Shown piece by piece: positions 34,382 to 45,171 of a stretch of 64,000 nucleotides of DNA (position 1 is the stretch's first letter; the number at the start of each line of letters is the position of its first letter). The stretch is from CAVSRC01 sp963750065. GTDB taxonomy: Bacteria > Pseudomonadota > Alphaproteobacteria > Rhizobiales > Kaistiaceae. The translations under genes were made by a program, and so were the position numbers. Location: NCBI GenBank assembly GCA_963750065.1, contig CAVVPK010000001.1, forward strand, positions 62,001-126,000, read 5' to 3'. The notes beneath the pieces are model-generated. The model saw nothing but the letters and a program-made list of their open reading frames with translations. It did no database searches and had not been told where the DNA came from.

Positions 34382-35157
34382 TTGACGGCACGAAAACGGC
34401 AACGGCCCAACTGGCCCTTCGGTCTGGTGGGCCTGCTGCTCCTTCTGGGCCTGTGGGAATGGGGACACCGCGCCTATGGCTCGCTGGTGCTGCCGGGCTT
34501 GGGCGAAACCGCGGCGGCGCTCTGGCGCATGGTGGAGGCGGGCATCGTCGGGCCGGCGCTCGCCGCAACCGCGGCCAACGCCGCCACGGGCTGGCTGATC
34601 GGCACGGTTGCCGGCGTCCTTGCCGGTTCGCTGGCGGGCCTGCGCGATGAGGTGCGCTTCACCCTGCAGCCGGTGGTGATCATCCTGCTCGGCATTCCGG
34701 CGATCGCCTGGGTCGTGCTGGCGCTGCTGTGGTTCGGCGGCCGCTGGGCCGTGGTCTTCACCGTTGCGGTTGCCACCGGCCCGCTCGTCTTTGCCGCCGC
34801 GGCGCAGGGTGCGCGCAGTCTCGACGGCGACCTTGCCCGCATGGCCCGGGCCTTCCGCGCGCCATTCTCGGCGATGGCATTCGACGTTTACGGCCCGCAC
34901 ATGTTCACCCATCTCTTCCCGGCGCTGGCGACGACGCTCGCCATGTCGTGGAAGGTGTCGGTGATGGCCGAACTCCTGTCCGGCGCCGGCGGCATAGGCG
35001 ACGGCATCGCCACGGCACGGGTGCGTATGGACACTGCCGAGACGATGGCGTGGATCGTCGTTGTCGTCTGCGTGCTGATCGTGGTCGACCATCTGCTTCT
35101 CCAGCCGGTGCAGCGGCGGATGGAACTGTGGCGCGAGGACGAGCGGAGCGGGCCGTC

Positions 35158-35161
<4 letters not shown>
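34382..35161 (+). CDS. ABC transporter permease (NitT/TauT type)
   Basis: A 259-residue permease with about six membrane segments and the cytoplasmic EAA-type loop (MARAFRAPFSAMAFDVYGPH), followed by the typical WKVSVMAELLSGAGGIG segment. The start is TTG at 34382, 3 bp after the binding-protein stop; no nearer ATG or GTG fits. It overlaps the ATPase gene by ATGA. Confidence 0.85.
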
Positions 35162-35880
<719 letters not shown>

Positions 35881-36017
35881 ACCGCCCTGATCGGCCCGCG
35901 GTTGCGGTAGCGGCAAGACGAATGTACTGAAGCCTGGACCATTCTTGCGGTTGGCCAAGGCTTCGAGCATGCCGGCGCTACGCCCGTCACGGGCCGGGTC
36001 GTCGGCCAGCTTGAGCA

Positions 36018-36106
36018 AGATTTCGCCGCTGGAAGTGGATGAGGTGCTCATGGACCATCCCGACATTGCCCATGTGGTGACCTTCGCCAGGCTGGGGCTC
36101 GCCTGA
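36018..36106 (+). pseudogene. Remnant of the acyl-CoA synthetase 3' end, joined to panE
   Basis: Positions 36018-36089 align without gaps to 28785-28856 of the intact ligase gene, with about 65 of 72 bases identical by eye. The frame then jumps, with an in-frame deletion of about 195 bases, to the last five codons and stop (RLGLA against KLGLA). The stop TGA overlaps the panE start as TGATG. Weaker similarity may extend left to about 35975. It marks the right edge of the inserted block. Confidence 0.8.
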
Positions 36107-37095
36107 TGCGCATCTGCGTTTTCGGCGCCGGAGCGATCGGCGGCTATGTCGCCGCCCGGCTGATGATGGCCGGCCGGGTGCGGCCGGTGGTGATCGCCCG
36201 CGGCGCCCATCTCGATACGATTCGCAGCAAGGGCCTGACGCTCGACGAAGGCGGCGAGGAGACGACGGTTCCGGTCGAAGCCAGCGCCAATGGTGCCGAC
36301 TTCGGCGAGCAGGACTACGTGCTTCTGGCGCTGAAGGCCCATTCGGTGGCGCCGGCACTCGACGCCATCGCGCCACTCCTCGGACCCGAGACCGCGCTGG
36401 TCACCCTGCAGAACGGCCTGCCGTGGTGGTATTTCTATCGCCATGGCGGCGCACTGGAAGGAACCCGGCTCGCCGCCGTCGATCCCGACGGCGCCATCTG
36501 GGAGCGCATCGGGCCGGAGCGGGCGATCGGCGGGGTCGTCTATGCTGCGACCGAGGTGACGGCGCCCGGCGTCATCCGTCATGTCAGCCATTCGCGCCTT
36601 TCGCTGGGCGAGCCCTCCGGCGAGAAATCGCAGCGCGTGACGGCGCTCGCCACCGAGCTGGTGGCCGCCGGCCTGCAGGCGCCGGTGCGCCCCGACATCC
36701 GCACCGAAATCTGGGTGAAGCTGTGGGGCAATCTTTCCTTCAACCCGGTCTCGGCGCTCACCGGGCACACGCTGGAACAGATCGTCGCCGACCCGGACAC
36801 GCGCAGCGTCGTGCGCGCCATGATGATCGAGGCCCAGACGATCGCCGAAAAGCTCGGCGTGCGCTTTCCCATCGATGTCGACCGGCGCATCGAGGGCGCG
36901 CGCCAGGTCGGCGCCCACAAGACCTCGATGCTGCAGGACCTGGAGCGCGGCCGGATGCTGGAGATCGACGCCCTGGTGACGGCAGTGCAGGAGGCCGGGC
37001 GGCTCACCGCCACCGCCACGCCCGCCATCGATACCGTCCTGGCGCTCACCCGCAGCCTCGCCATCGCCCGGGGCTGCTATCCACCACGCGCATAG
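36106..37095 (+). CDS. 2-dehydropantoate 2-reductase family protein (PanE/ApbA-like)
   Basis: A 329-residue NAD(P)H-dependent ketoacid reductase. It has the N-terminal Rossmann motif FGAGAIGGYVAARL, the KAHSV segment, TLQNGLPWWYF, the catalytic lysine region with EIWVKLWGNLSFNPVSAL, and the C-terminal helical ketopantoate reductase domain with HKTSMLQDLERGRMLEIDAL. The start ATG overlaps the stop of the ligase remnant, so it was translationally coupled to a ligase gene in the ancestral order. Family members besides PanE reduce other 2-oxo acids, so the exact substrate is open. Confidence 0.85.
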   Translation: MRICVFGAGAIGGYVAARLMMAGRVRPVVIARGAHLDTIRSKGLTLDEGGEETTVPVEASANGADFGEQDYVLLALKAHSVAPALDAIAPLLGPETALVTLQNGLPWWYFYRHGGALEGTRLAAVDPDGAIWERIGPERAIGGVVYAATEVTAPGVIRHVSHSRLSLGEPSGEKSQRVTALATELVAAGLQAPVRPDIRTEIWVKLWGNLSFNPVSALTGHTLEQIVADPDTRSVVRAMMIEAQTIAEKLGVRFPIDVDRRIEGARQVGAHKTSMLQDLERGRMLEIDALVTAVQEAGRLTATATPAIDTVLALTRSLAIARGCYPPRA

Positions 37096-37182
37096 CGCCT
37101 TGATCTTTCAGCCATGTTCGTGGTGGAAGGAGGGCCAACGCGGCGCGCGCACCTGACGCGGCCGGCTGAGGGAGCTTTCGGC

Positions 37183-38237
<1,055 letters not shown>

Positions 38238-38241
<4 letters not shown>

Positions 38242-39113
38242 TCCTCGTCTTTGGCAAAAACGGCCAGCTCGGCCGCGAACTGGTGGGTAAGGCGAGGGCG
38301 GCGGGCGTGGCGCTGACGGCGCTGGGCCACGACGAAGCCGATATCGCCGATGCGGCCGCCGTTGAGCGGGCAATCGCCGCGACTGTCCCCGCGCTCATCG
38401 TCAACGCCGCGGCCTACAACGCGGTCGACGCCGCCGAGAGCGACATGGCGGCAGCGATGCGCGCCAATGCGGACGGGCCGGGCATCCTGGCTGAGGCCGC
38501 GGCGCGTCATGGCGTGCCGCTGGTGCACGTCTCCAGCGACTATGTCTTCGACGGCGACAAGGGCAGCCCCTATGTCGAGGACGACCCCATCGGACCGCTC
38601 AGCGCCTATGGGCTGAGCAAGGCGGCGGGCGAAGACGCCGTGCGCCGCGGCACGGCGCAGCACTACATCCTGCGTACCGCCTGGCTGTTCAGCGATCACG
38701 GCGCCAACTTCGTCAAGACAATGGTGAAACTGGCCGCCGAGCGGCCGGAACTGAATGCGCCTTTCGACCAGACAGGATCACCGACCGCGGCACGCGACCT
38801 CGCCGAAGCGATCCTTCTTCTGGCGGAACGCGGCGAGAGCCGCTTCGGCACCTGGCATGTCGCCGGCACGGGCGCGGCAACGCGCCATGAATGGGCAAGC
38901 GCCATCGTTGCGGCGCAAGCCGCCTTCACCGGCAAGAGCCCGCCCGTCCATGCCGTCCCGGCCAGCACATTTGCGGCGGCCGCCCGGCGTCCGCGCTACA
39001 CTGCGCTGGATTCTTCCAGCTTCGCGGCGACCTTCGGCTTCCGCGCCCGCGACTGGCGCGAGGCCGTCGACGACACCGTGGCCGAACTGTTTACGAAAGG
39101 GGAGACGTCATGA
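38238..39113 (+). CDS. rfbD: dTDP-4-dehydrorhamnose reductase RfbD
   Basis: A 291-residue reductase, last step of dTDP-rhamnose synthesis. It has the N-terminal FGKNGQLGREL, the HVSSDYVFDGDKGSPYVEDD block and the YGLSKAAGED catalytic region. The start is TTG at 38238, overlapping the rfbB stop; upstream residues in the open frame are not family-like. It overlaps rfbA by 4 bp. Confidence 0.9.
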
Positions 39114-39982
39114 GCCGCAAGGGCATCATTCTAGCCGGCGGCGCCGGCACGCGGCTGCATCCGCTGACGCTGGTGACGTCGAAACAGCTTCTGCCGGTCT
39201 ATGACAAGCCGATGATCTATTACCCGCTGGCAACGCTTATGCTGGCGGGCATCCGCGACATCCTCATCATCACCACGCCGGAACAGGCGCCGGCCTTCCA
39301 GCAACTCCTCGGCGACGGTGCGCGCTGGGGGATTGCAATACACTATGCCATCCAGCCCAAGCCGGAAGGACTGGCTCAGGCCTTCGTCATCGGCGCCAAT
39401 TTCATCGGCGACGACCCGTCTTGTCTCGTCCTCGGCGACAACATCATCTACGGCCACGGCCTGACCGAGCGGCTCCACCTCGCCAACTGCCGCAAGGAGG
39501 GGGCGACCGTCTTCGCCTATCACGTCGAAGACGCGCGGCGTTACGGCGTCGTCGCCTTCGACCGCACCGGCCGGGCGACCTCGATCGAGGAGAAGCCGGC
39601 AGAGCCGAAATCCGACTGGGCGGTGATCGGCCTCTATTTCTACGACGGCACGGCGGTGGAGCGCGCGCGCGGCCTGAAGCCCTCCGCCCGCGGCGAATAC
39701 GAAATCACCGATCTCAACAACACCTACCTCGTCGACGGCGCGCTGGATGTGGAATCGCTCGGCCGCGGCTTCGCCTGGTTCGACGCCGGCACCCATGCCT
39801 CGCTGCTCGAGGCGGCTGAGTTCGTGCAACTGATCCAGGGTCGCCAGCGCCAGCTCATCGCCTCGCCCGAGGAGATCGCCTTTGCCTCCGGCTGGATCGA
39901 CGCCGATGCGCTTGCCGGGCTCGCTCACGACCTCGGCAAGACGGACTACGGGCGCACCCTGGCCGGGATCGCCGCCGGCTGA
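39110..39982 (+). CDS. rfbA: Glucose-1-phosphate thymidylyltransferase RfbA
   Basis: A 290-residue nucleotidyltransferase that makes dTDP-glucose. It has the signature LAGGAGTRLHPLT, then SKQLLPVYDKPMIYYP, the metal-binding LGDNIIYGHG and the C-terminal AWFDAGTHASLLEAA. The ATG at 39110 overlaps the rfbD stop. The epimerase gene rfbC, needed to complete the rhamnose pathway, is not next to these three genes. Confidence 0.95.
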   Translation: MSRKGIILAGGAGTRLHPLTLVTSKQLLPVYDKPMIYYPLATLMLAGIRDILIITTPEQAPAFQQLLGDGARWGIAIHYAIQPKPEGLAQAFVIGANFIGDDPSCLVLGDNIIYGHGLTERLHLANCRKEGATVFAYHVEDARRYGVVAFDRTGRATSIEEKPAEPKSDWAVIGLYFYDGTAVERARGLKPSARGEYEITDLNNTYLVDGALDVESLGRGFAWFDAGTHASLLEAAEFVQLIQGRQRQLIASPEEIAFASGWIDADALAGLAHDLGKTDYGRTLAGIAAG

Positions 39983-40148
39983 CTTGCCGCCCCAAATCCA
40001 TACAAAGGCGCGTCCTTTCAACGAGATGTGAAGCGCTACTGAAATCTTGAATTGCTATAAGACGCGATATGTACGGCCGGATTGATCGCATCGCCGGCAA
40101 CACTGCATACTGCGGACGCCCGACCGGCCGGGCTATGACGGACACGGG

Positions 40149-41171
40149 ATGGACCCGACCACAACCTTGGAACGCACACCGCTCGTCGACCGATTCGGCC
40201 GGGCGATCACCTATCTGCGCGTCTCGGTGACCGACCGCTGCGACTTCCGCTGCGTCTACTGCATGGCCGAGGACATGACCTTCCTGCCCAAGAAGGACGT
40301 TCTCAGCCTGGAGGAGCTCGACCGGCTGTGCTCGGCCTTCGTGGCGCGCGGCGTGCGCAAGCTGCGCCTGACCGGCGGCGAGCCGCTGGTGCGCCGCAAC
40401 TTCATGAGCCTGGTGCGTTCGCTCGGCCGGCTTCTGCAGGCGGGCGACCTCGACGAACTGACGCTGACCACCAACGGCTCACAGCTCGCCCGCTTCGCCG
40501 GGGAGCTCGCCGAAGCCGGCGTGAAGCGCATTAATGTCTCCCTCGATACCCTTGATCCGATTAAGTTCCGGGCGATCACCCGCTGGGGCGATCTGGGCCA
40601 GGTGATGGACGGGATCGCAGCGGCGCAGGCCGCCGGCCTGTCCGTCAAGATCAACGCCGTGGCGCTCAAGGACGTCAACGAAGACGAGATCGACGCCCTC
40701 ATCCGCTGGACCCACAGTTCGGCCATGGACCTGACGCTCATCGAGACCATGCCGCTGGGCGAGATCGAGGCGGACCGTACCGACCAGTACCTGCCGCTGA
40801 GCGCGGTGCGGGCGCGGCTCGCCCACCACTGGACGCTGGAAGACATCCCCAATTCAACCGGCGGGCCGGCGCGCTATGTCAGGATCGCCGAAACCGGCGG
40901 GCGGCTCGGCTTCATCACGCCGCTCACCCACAATTTCTGCGAGGGCTGCAACCGGGTGCGGGTGACCTGCACCGGCACGCTCTACATGTGCCTCGGCCAG
41001 GAGGATGCCGCCGACCTGCGCGCGCCGCTCCGCGCCTCCGAGAGCGACGACCTGCTGCACGCGGCTATCGACGAGGCGATCGAGCGCAAGCCCAAGGGGC
41101 ACGACTTCATCATCGACCGCCAGCACCAGCGGCCGGCCGTTTCCCGCCACATGAGCATGACCGGCGGCTGA
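40149..41171 (+). CDS. moaA: GTP 3',8-cyclase MoaA
   Basis: A 340-residue radical SAM enzyme for the first step of molybdenum cofactor synthesis. The SAM cluster cysteines are Cys31, Cys35 and Cys38 in TDRCDFRCVYC. The C-terminal substrate cluster is in FCEGCNRVRVTCTGTLYMC. The protein ends in the required Gly-Gly (SMTGG). It stands alone between rfbA and a convergent GGDEF gene. A possible promoter lies around 40050-40070 (TTGAAT and TATAAG-like elements). Confidence 0.95.
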   Translation: MDPTTTLERTPLVDRFGRAITYLRVSVTDRCDFRCVYCMAEDMTFLPKKDVLSLEELDRLCSAFVARGVRKLRLTGGEPLVRRNFMSLVRSLGRLLQAGDLDELTLTTNGSQLARFAGELAEAGVKRINVSLDTLDPIKFRAITRWGDLGQVMDGIAAAQAAGLSVKINAVALKDVNEDEIDALIRWTHSSAMDLTLIETMPLGEIEADRTDQYLPLSAVRARLAHHWTLEDIPNSTGGPARYVRIAETGGRLGFITPLTHNFCEGCNRVRVTCTGTLYMCLGQEDAADLRAPLRASESDDLLHAAIDEAIERKPKGHDFIIDRQHQRPAVSRHMSMTGG

Positions 41172-41194
41172 GGCCATGCGCGCGGCGACGAACG

Positions 41195-42505
41195 TTACAG
41201 GTGCGCCATCCGGAAATCGCCGCGGCCGGCAGACTTTGCCTCGTAGAGCGCCGCATCGGATAGCTCGATAAGCTCGTCGGGCTCGACAGCATGGTTGGGC
41301 GCCAGCGCGACGCCGATGCTGGCGCCGATGTGCAATGTCCGCTCACCGACCACGAAATCGCGCGCCATTGCCGCGATCAATCGCCGTGCCAGCACCTCGG
41401 CATCGGCCAACGTCCGTATGCCCGTCTGCACCACGATGAATTCGTCGCCGCCGACACGGGCGGCCGTGTCGGTCGGTCGCGTTTCGTGACGCAGTCGATC
41501 GGCCACCGCCCTGAGCAGATCGTCGCCGGTCGCGTGGCCATAGCGATCGTTCACCGGCTTGAAGCGATCGAGGTCGAGATAATGAACGGCGACCGGCGCG
41601 CCGCCGCGCGGCAAGGCCGCCAGAACCTGGCTCAGCCGATCGTGGAGAAGGAGCCGGTTCGGGAGGCCGGTGAGGGTGTCGTGATGCGCCATATGGGCCG
41701 TGCGGGCCTGGGCCGTGCGGTTCTCGGTGACATCGAGATAGGTCGTGACGAAGCCGCCGCCCGTGATCGGGATTCCGCGCACCTCGAGTATGGTGCCGTC
41801 GGGCCGGCGGCGTTCGTACTGATGCGCCCGCTGTTCCTTCACCCGCGCCAGCCGCTGGCGCACATGTTCTTCAATATCCCCGGGGCCATATTCGCCGCGC
41901 TCGGCGTTGAAGCGGAACAGCTCTTCCAGACAGGGATCGCCCTTGGCGAACAGCTCGTCCGGATAATCCAGCATCTCCCGCAGAAGATGGTTGGAAACGA
42001 CCATCTTCAGGTGCTTGTCGAACATGGCGATCCCGCCAGGGAAATTGTCGATCAACACGCTGATTTCGCGTGCCTTCTGCCGCTGTTCGGTAACATCGAC
42101 ATAGGTGGTGAGAAACCCGCCCCCCTCCAGGGGAACGCCGCGCACCTCGAGGATCATGCCGTTTGGCCGCGTACGCTCGTAGACGTGCTCGACGCGTTGT
42201 TTGACCAACGCGATGCGTTTGCGTACGTGCTCGTCGATATCGCCGGGGCCATATTCGCCACGCACAGCGTTGAAGCGGAACAGATCCTCGATCGTCGGGT
42301 TTCCCGCCGAGAAGAGTTCCTCGGGGTATTCGAGCATCTCTTTCAGGCGCGTGTTGCACACGACTGTGTTGAGATGCTTGTCGAACATGCAGATGCCGGC
42401 CGGGAAGAATTCCGCGATGACTTGAAGCTGATCGATGCGCTCAAGCAGGCGTTCAACGTGACGGGTATTCAGCAACGACGATAGCTCCCGCATGACCTTC
42501 AACAT
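41195..42505 (-). CDS. Diguanylate cyclase with two tandem PAS domains
   Basis: A 436-residue soluble protein. Two PAS-7-type domains (about residues 25 to 140 and 145 to 265) are strongly similar to each other and share the motifs GGxFxTTYxDVTE and FNAxRGEYGPGDI. The GGDEF domain follows, with HDTLTGLPNRLLL and an intact active site, RVGGDEF. It should make cyclic di-GMP in response to a signal sensed by the PAS domains. No EAL domain and no membrane segment is present. Confidence 0.9.
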   Translation of the reverse strand: MLKVMRELSSLLNTRHVERLLERIDQLQVIAEFFPAGICMFDKHLNTVVCNTRLKEMLEYPEELFSAGNPTIEDLFRFNAVRGEYGPGDIDEHVRKRIALVKQRVEHVYERTRPNGMILEVRGVPLEGGGFLTTYVDVTEQRQKAREISVLIDNFPGGIAMFDKHLKMVVSNHLLREMLDYPDELFAKGDPCLEELFRFNAERGEYGPGDIEEHVRQRLARVKEQRAHQYERRRPDGTILEVRGIPITGGGFVTTYLDVTENRTAQARTAHMAHHDTLTGLPNRLLLHDRLSQVLAALPRGGAPVAVHYLDLDRFKPVNDRYGHATGDDLLRAVADRLRHETRPTDTAARVGGDEFIVVQTGIRTLADAEVLARRLIAAMARDFVVGERTLHIGASIGVALAPNHAVEPDELIELSDAALYEAKSAGRGDFRMAHL

Positions 42506-42714
42506 CCGGCTTTGAGATTGCTTCAGGCACGCAGAGCATCGTCAAGAACCCTAAAATCTTGGTTTTTTCTGGCTCACCACGGGTGCAAGTGCGCGCAATC
42601 GCCGCATGGACGGGGTCATTTGCCCGCCTCGCGCAAAGGTGACTGTGGACGCAGGCGCGACGAGCCTATAACCCCGGCCGGCGACACCCCAGAACAGGAT
42701 CCTGATCCGTCGGC

Positions 42715-43452
42715 ATGGCCATCGATGTCTCCCTTTCGGGCGCGGCCGTCGCCGGGCTCGTCTCGTTCCTTTCGCCTTGCGTGCTGCCGCTGGTGCCGCC
42801 CTATCTCTGCTACATGGCCGGCGTCAGCCTCGACCAGTTGACCGGCACCGGCGATACGCAGGTGGCCAAACGCACGGTGCTCGCCGCCTCCGTAAGCTTT
42901 GTCCTGGGCTTTTCCACCGTGTTCATCGCACTCGGCGCCGCCGCCACGGCCGTCGGCCAACTGGTGCGCAGCCACATCGACATTCTCTCGGTGGTCGGCG
43001 GCGTGGTCATCATCGTCATGGGGCTGCATTTCCTCGGCGTCTTCCGCATTGCCTTCCTGAGCCGCGAGGCGCGCGTGCAGGTGACCAATCAGGCGGCCGG
43101 GCCGCTCGGCGCCTATGTCATGGGGCTCGCCTTCGCCTTCGGCTGGACGCCATGCATCGGGCCGGTGCTGGCGGCGATCCTGGCGGTTGCCGGCAGCGAG
43201 CAGACGGTCACCCGCGGCGCGCTGCTGCTCGGCGCCTATTCGCTGGGCCTCGGCATTCCCTTCATCGTCGCCGGCCTGTTCTCCGGGCCGTTCCTCGGCT
43301 TCATGCGCCGCTTCCGCGCCCATCTCGGCACGGTCGAGAAGGTCATGGGCGGTCTGCTGGTGATAACCGGCGTGCTTTTCATCACCGGCGGCATGGCGAC
43401 CGTCTCCTACTGGCTGCTGGAGACCTTTCCGGTGCTCTCCAACATCGGGTAA
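42715..43452 (+). CDS. ccdA: Cytochrome c biogenesis protein CcdA
   Basis: A 245-residue membrane protein with about six helices that moves reducing power from cytoplasmic thioredoxin to the periplasm. The redox cysteines are in FLSPCVLPLVPPY and FGWTPCIGPVLAA. It probably supports cytochrome c maturation and disulfide reduction outside the membrane. Confidence 0.9.
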   Translation: MAIDVSLSGAAVAGLVSFLSPCVLPLVPPYLCYMAGVSLDQLTGTGDTQVAKRTVLAASVSFVLGFSTVFIALGAAATAVGQLVRSHIDILSVVGGVVIIVMGLHFLGVFRIAFLSREARVQVTNQAAGPLGAYVMGLAFAFGWTPCIGPVLAAILAVAGSEQTVTRGALLLGAYSLGLGIPFIVAGLFSGPFLGFMRRFRAHLGTVEKVMGGLLVITGVLFITGGMATVSYWLLETFPVLSNIG

Positions 43453-43548
43453 GCCGAATCGGCGATAATGCCCGCACGCCAGCAGCCGCCTTCGTTCCAC
43501 CACAAGCGGCGGGTGTTGTGTCGCTCGAAACGGCCATGCGGGGAAGTC

Positions 43549-44907
43549 ATGCCGAAACGCTCCTGCCTTGCCATCGTGCTTGCCGCCGGCGAGGGCACGC
43601 GGATGAAGTCCGCCACCCCAAAGGTGCTGCACAAGATCGCCAGTCTACCCATGCTCGGACATGTGCTGCGGGCGGCCGAGGGGAGCGGTGCCGGCGAGAT
43701 CGCCGTGGTCATCGGCCCCGGCATGGAAGCGGTCAGCGCCTTCCTCGCCAAGGCGGCGTCTGACGCCCAGACTTTCGTGCAGGATCAGCGGCTGGGCACC
43801 GGCCATGCCGTGCTCACGGCGAAAAAGGCGATCAATCGCGGCGCCGACGACGTGCTTGTGCTCTTCGGCGACACGCCGCTGGTGACCGGCAAGACGCTGA
43901 AGCGCCTGCGCGCGGCGTTGGCCCGCGGCGCCGACATCGCGGTGCTGGGCTTCCGCCCGCCCGATCCCTTCGGCTATGGCCGGCTGATCGTGCAAGGCCG
44001 GCAGCTCGTGGCAATCCGCGAGGAGAAGGACGCCACCGCCGAGGAAAAGGCGATTGGCCTCTGCAATGCCGGCGTGATGGCGTTTCGCGGCCAGGGGCTA
44101 ATGCGGCTCCTTGGCAAGGTCGGCACAGCCAATGCCAAGGGCGAATACTACATGACAGACGCGGTGGAGATCGCCGCCAAGGCCGGCAGGACGGTCGCCG
44201 TCATCGAGACCGGCGCCGACGAAGTGGCCGGCGTCAATGCCCGCGGGCAGCTCGCCCATGTCGAAGGCCTGTGGCAGAAGCATGCCCGAGAGGCCGCGAT
44301 GGCGGCCGGCGTCACCATGATCGCGCCGTCGACCGTGTGGTTCAGCCATGACACCAGGCTCGGCCGCGACGTGACGCTGGAGCCCAATATCTTCTTCGGA
44401 CCGGGCGTGACGATCGCCGACAATGTCACCATCCGCTCCAATTGCCATATCGAAGGGGCGACCATCGCCAGCGGCGCAACCATCGGCCCCTTCGCCCGCC
44501 TCAGGCCCGGCGCCGATATCGGCGAGAACGTCCATATCGGCGATTTCGTCGAAGTAAAGAGCGCTCGCCTCGATGCCGGGGCCAAGGCCAATCATCTGGC
44601 CTATATCGGCGACGCCCATGTCGGGGCGAAGACCAATATCGGCGCCGGTACGATCACCGCGAATTACGACGGCTTCGACAAGTTCCGCACCGAGATCGGC
44701 GCCGGTGTCTCCATCGGCTCCAATGCCGTGCTGGTGGCGCCGGTGACCATCGGCGACGGCGCCAGCGTGGCCGCCGGCAGCGTGATTTCCCGCGACGTTC
44801 CGGCGGATGCGCTTGCCATTGCCCGCGGCCAGCAGGTGGAGAAGCCCGGCTGGGCGGCGAAATTCCGCGAGAAGAAGCTGGCGGGACGCGCGGCAAAGAA
44901 GACGTAG
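43549..44907 (+). CDS. glmU: Bifunctional GlmU (UDP-GlcNAc pyrophosphorylase/acetyltransferase)
   Basis: A 452-residue enzyme making UDP-N-acetylglucosamine. The N-terminal uridyltransferase domain has LAAGEGTRMKSATPKVLH, and the C-terminal left-handed beta-helix acetyltransferase domain has RLRPGADIGENVHIGDFVE, then KANHLAYIGDAHVG and NIGAGTITANYDG. The ATG at 43549, with GGGGA upstream, is chosen; the open frame before it is not conserved-looking. glmS follows after about 260 bp. Confidence 0.95.
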   Translation: MPKRSCLAIVLAAGEGTRMKSATPKVLHKIASLPMLGHVLRAAEGSGAGEIAVVIGPGMEAVSAFLAKAASDAQTFVQDQRLGTGHAVLTAKKAINRGADDVLVLFGDTPLVTGKTLKRLRAALARGADIAVLGFRPPDPFGYGRLIVQGRQLVAIREEKDATAEEKAIGLCNAGVMAFRGQGLMRLLGKVGTANAKGEYYMTDAVEIAAKAGRTVAVIETGADEVAGVNARGQLAHVEGLWQKHAREAAMAAGVTMIAPSTVWFSHDTRLGRDVTLEPNIFFGPGVTIADNVTIRSNCHIEGATIASGATIGPFARLRPGADIGENVHIGDFVEVKSARLDAGAKANHLAYIGDAHVGAKTNIGAGTITANYDGFDKFRTEIGAGVSIGSNAVLVAPVTIGDGASVAAGSVISRDVPADALAIARGQQVEKPGWAAKFREKKLAGRAAKKT

Positions 44908-44924
44908 GGACGGTTCCACTACAC

Positions 44925-45010
44925 GGGCCTCGTCCTGAGGTGCCCCGCAGGCGGGCCTCGAAGGATGGGCGTCATGGTTCGCGCCTCGCTACGCTCGTAC
45001 CTCGCCATGA
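44925..45010 (+). repeat. Palindromic intergenic repeat (rhizobial REP-like)
   Basis: Two imperfect hairpins lie in the glmU-glmS gap. The first has arms GGGCCTCGTCCTGAGG and CCTCGAAGGATGGGC around a GC-rich loop; the second pairs TCATGGTTCGCG with CTCGCCATGA. The phrases CCTCGAAGGATGGG and CGTCATGGTTCG are typical of palindromic elements spread through genomes of Hyphomicrobiales. Only one copy is in this window, so repetition in the genome is presumed rather than shown. Confidence 0.55.
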
Positions 45011-45171
45011 AGTACCGTGCGGTGGTCGACCAATTAACGACAACACCAAGACGCAACGCAGTCCGGCCGCCGGCTGTCGTATATCAGCAGCGAAACAGCT
45101 TTTGATTTCCTGCCCTTGGCTCCGTTCCGCTAGATGGGTGCGGGCAGGCGGGAGTCGGGGAGTTTTCGGAC

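Noticed and set aside
35881..36017. Possible minus-strand coding relic between the ABC ATPase and the ligase remnant
   Set aside because: A short stretch translates into protein-like sequence on the minus strand, but it has no start, no recognised family and overlaps faint similarity to the ligase on the plus strand. It is too weak to annotate.
44908..45171. glmS ribozyme or riboswitch
   Set aside because: The gap holds a REP-like repeat and no recognisable ribozyme core; glmS ribozymes are known mainly from Gram-positive bacteria.
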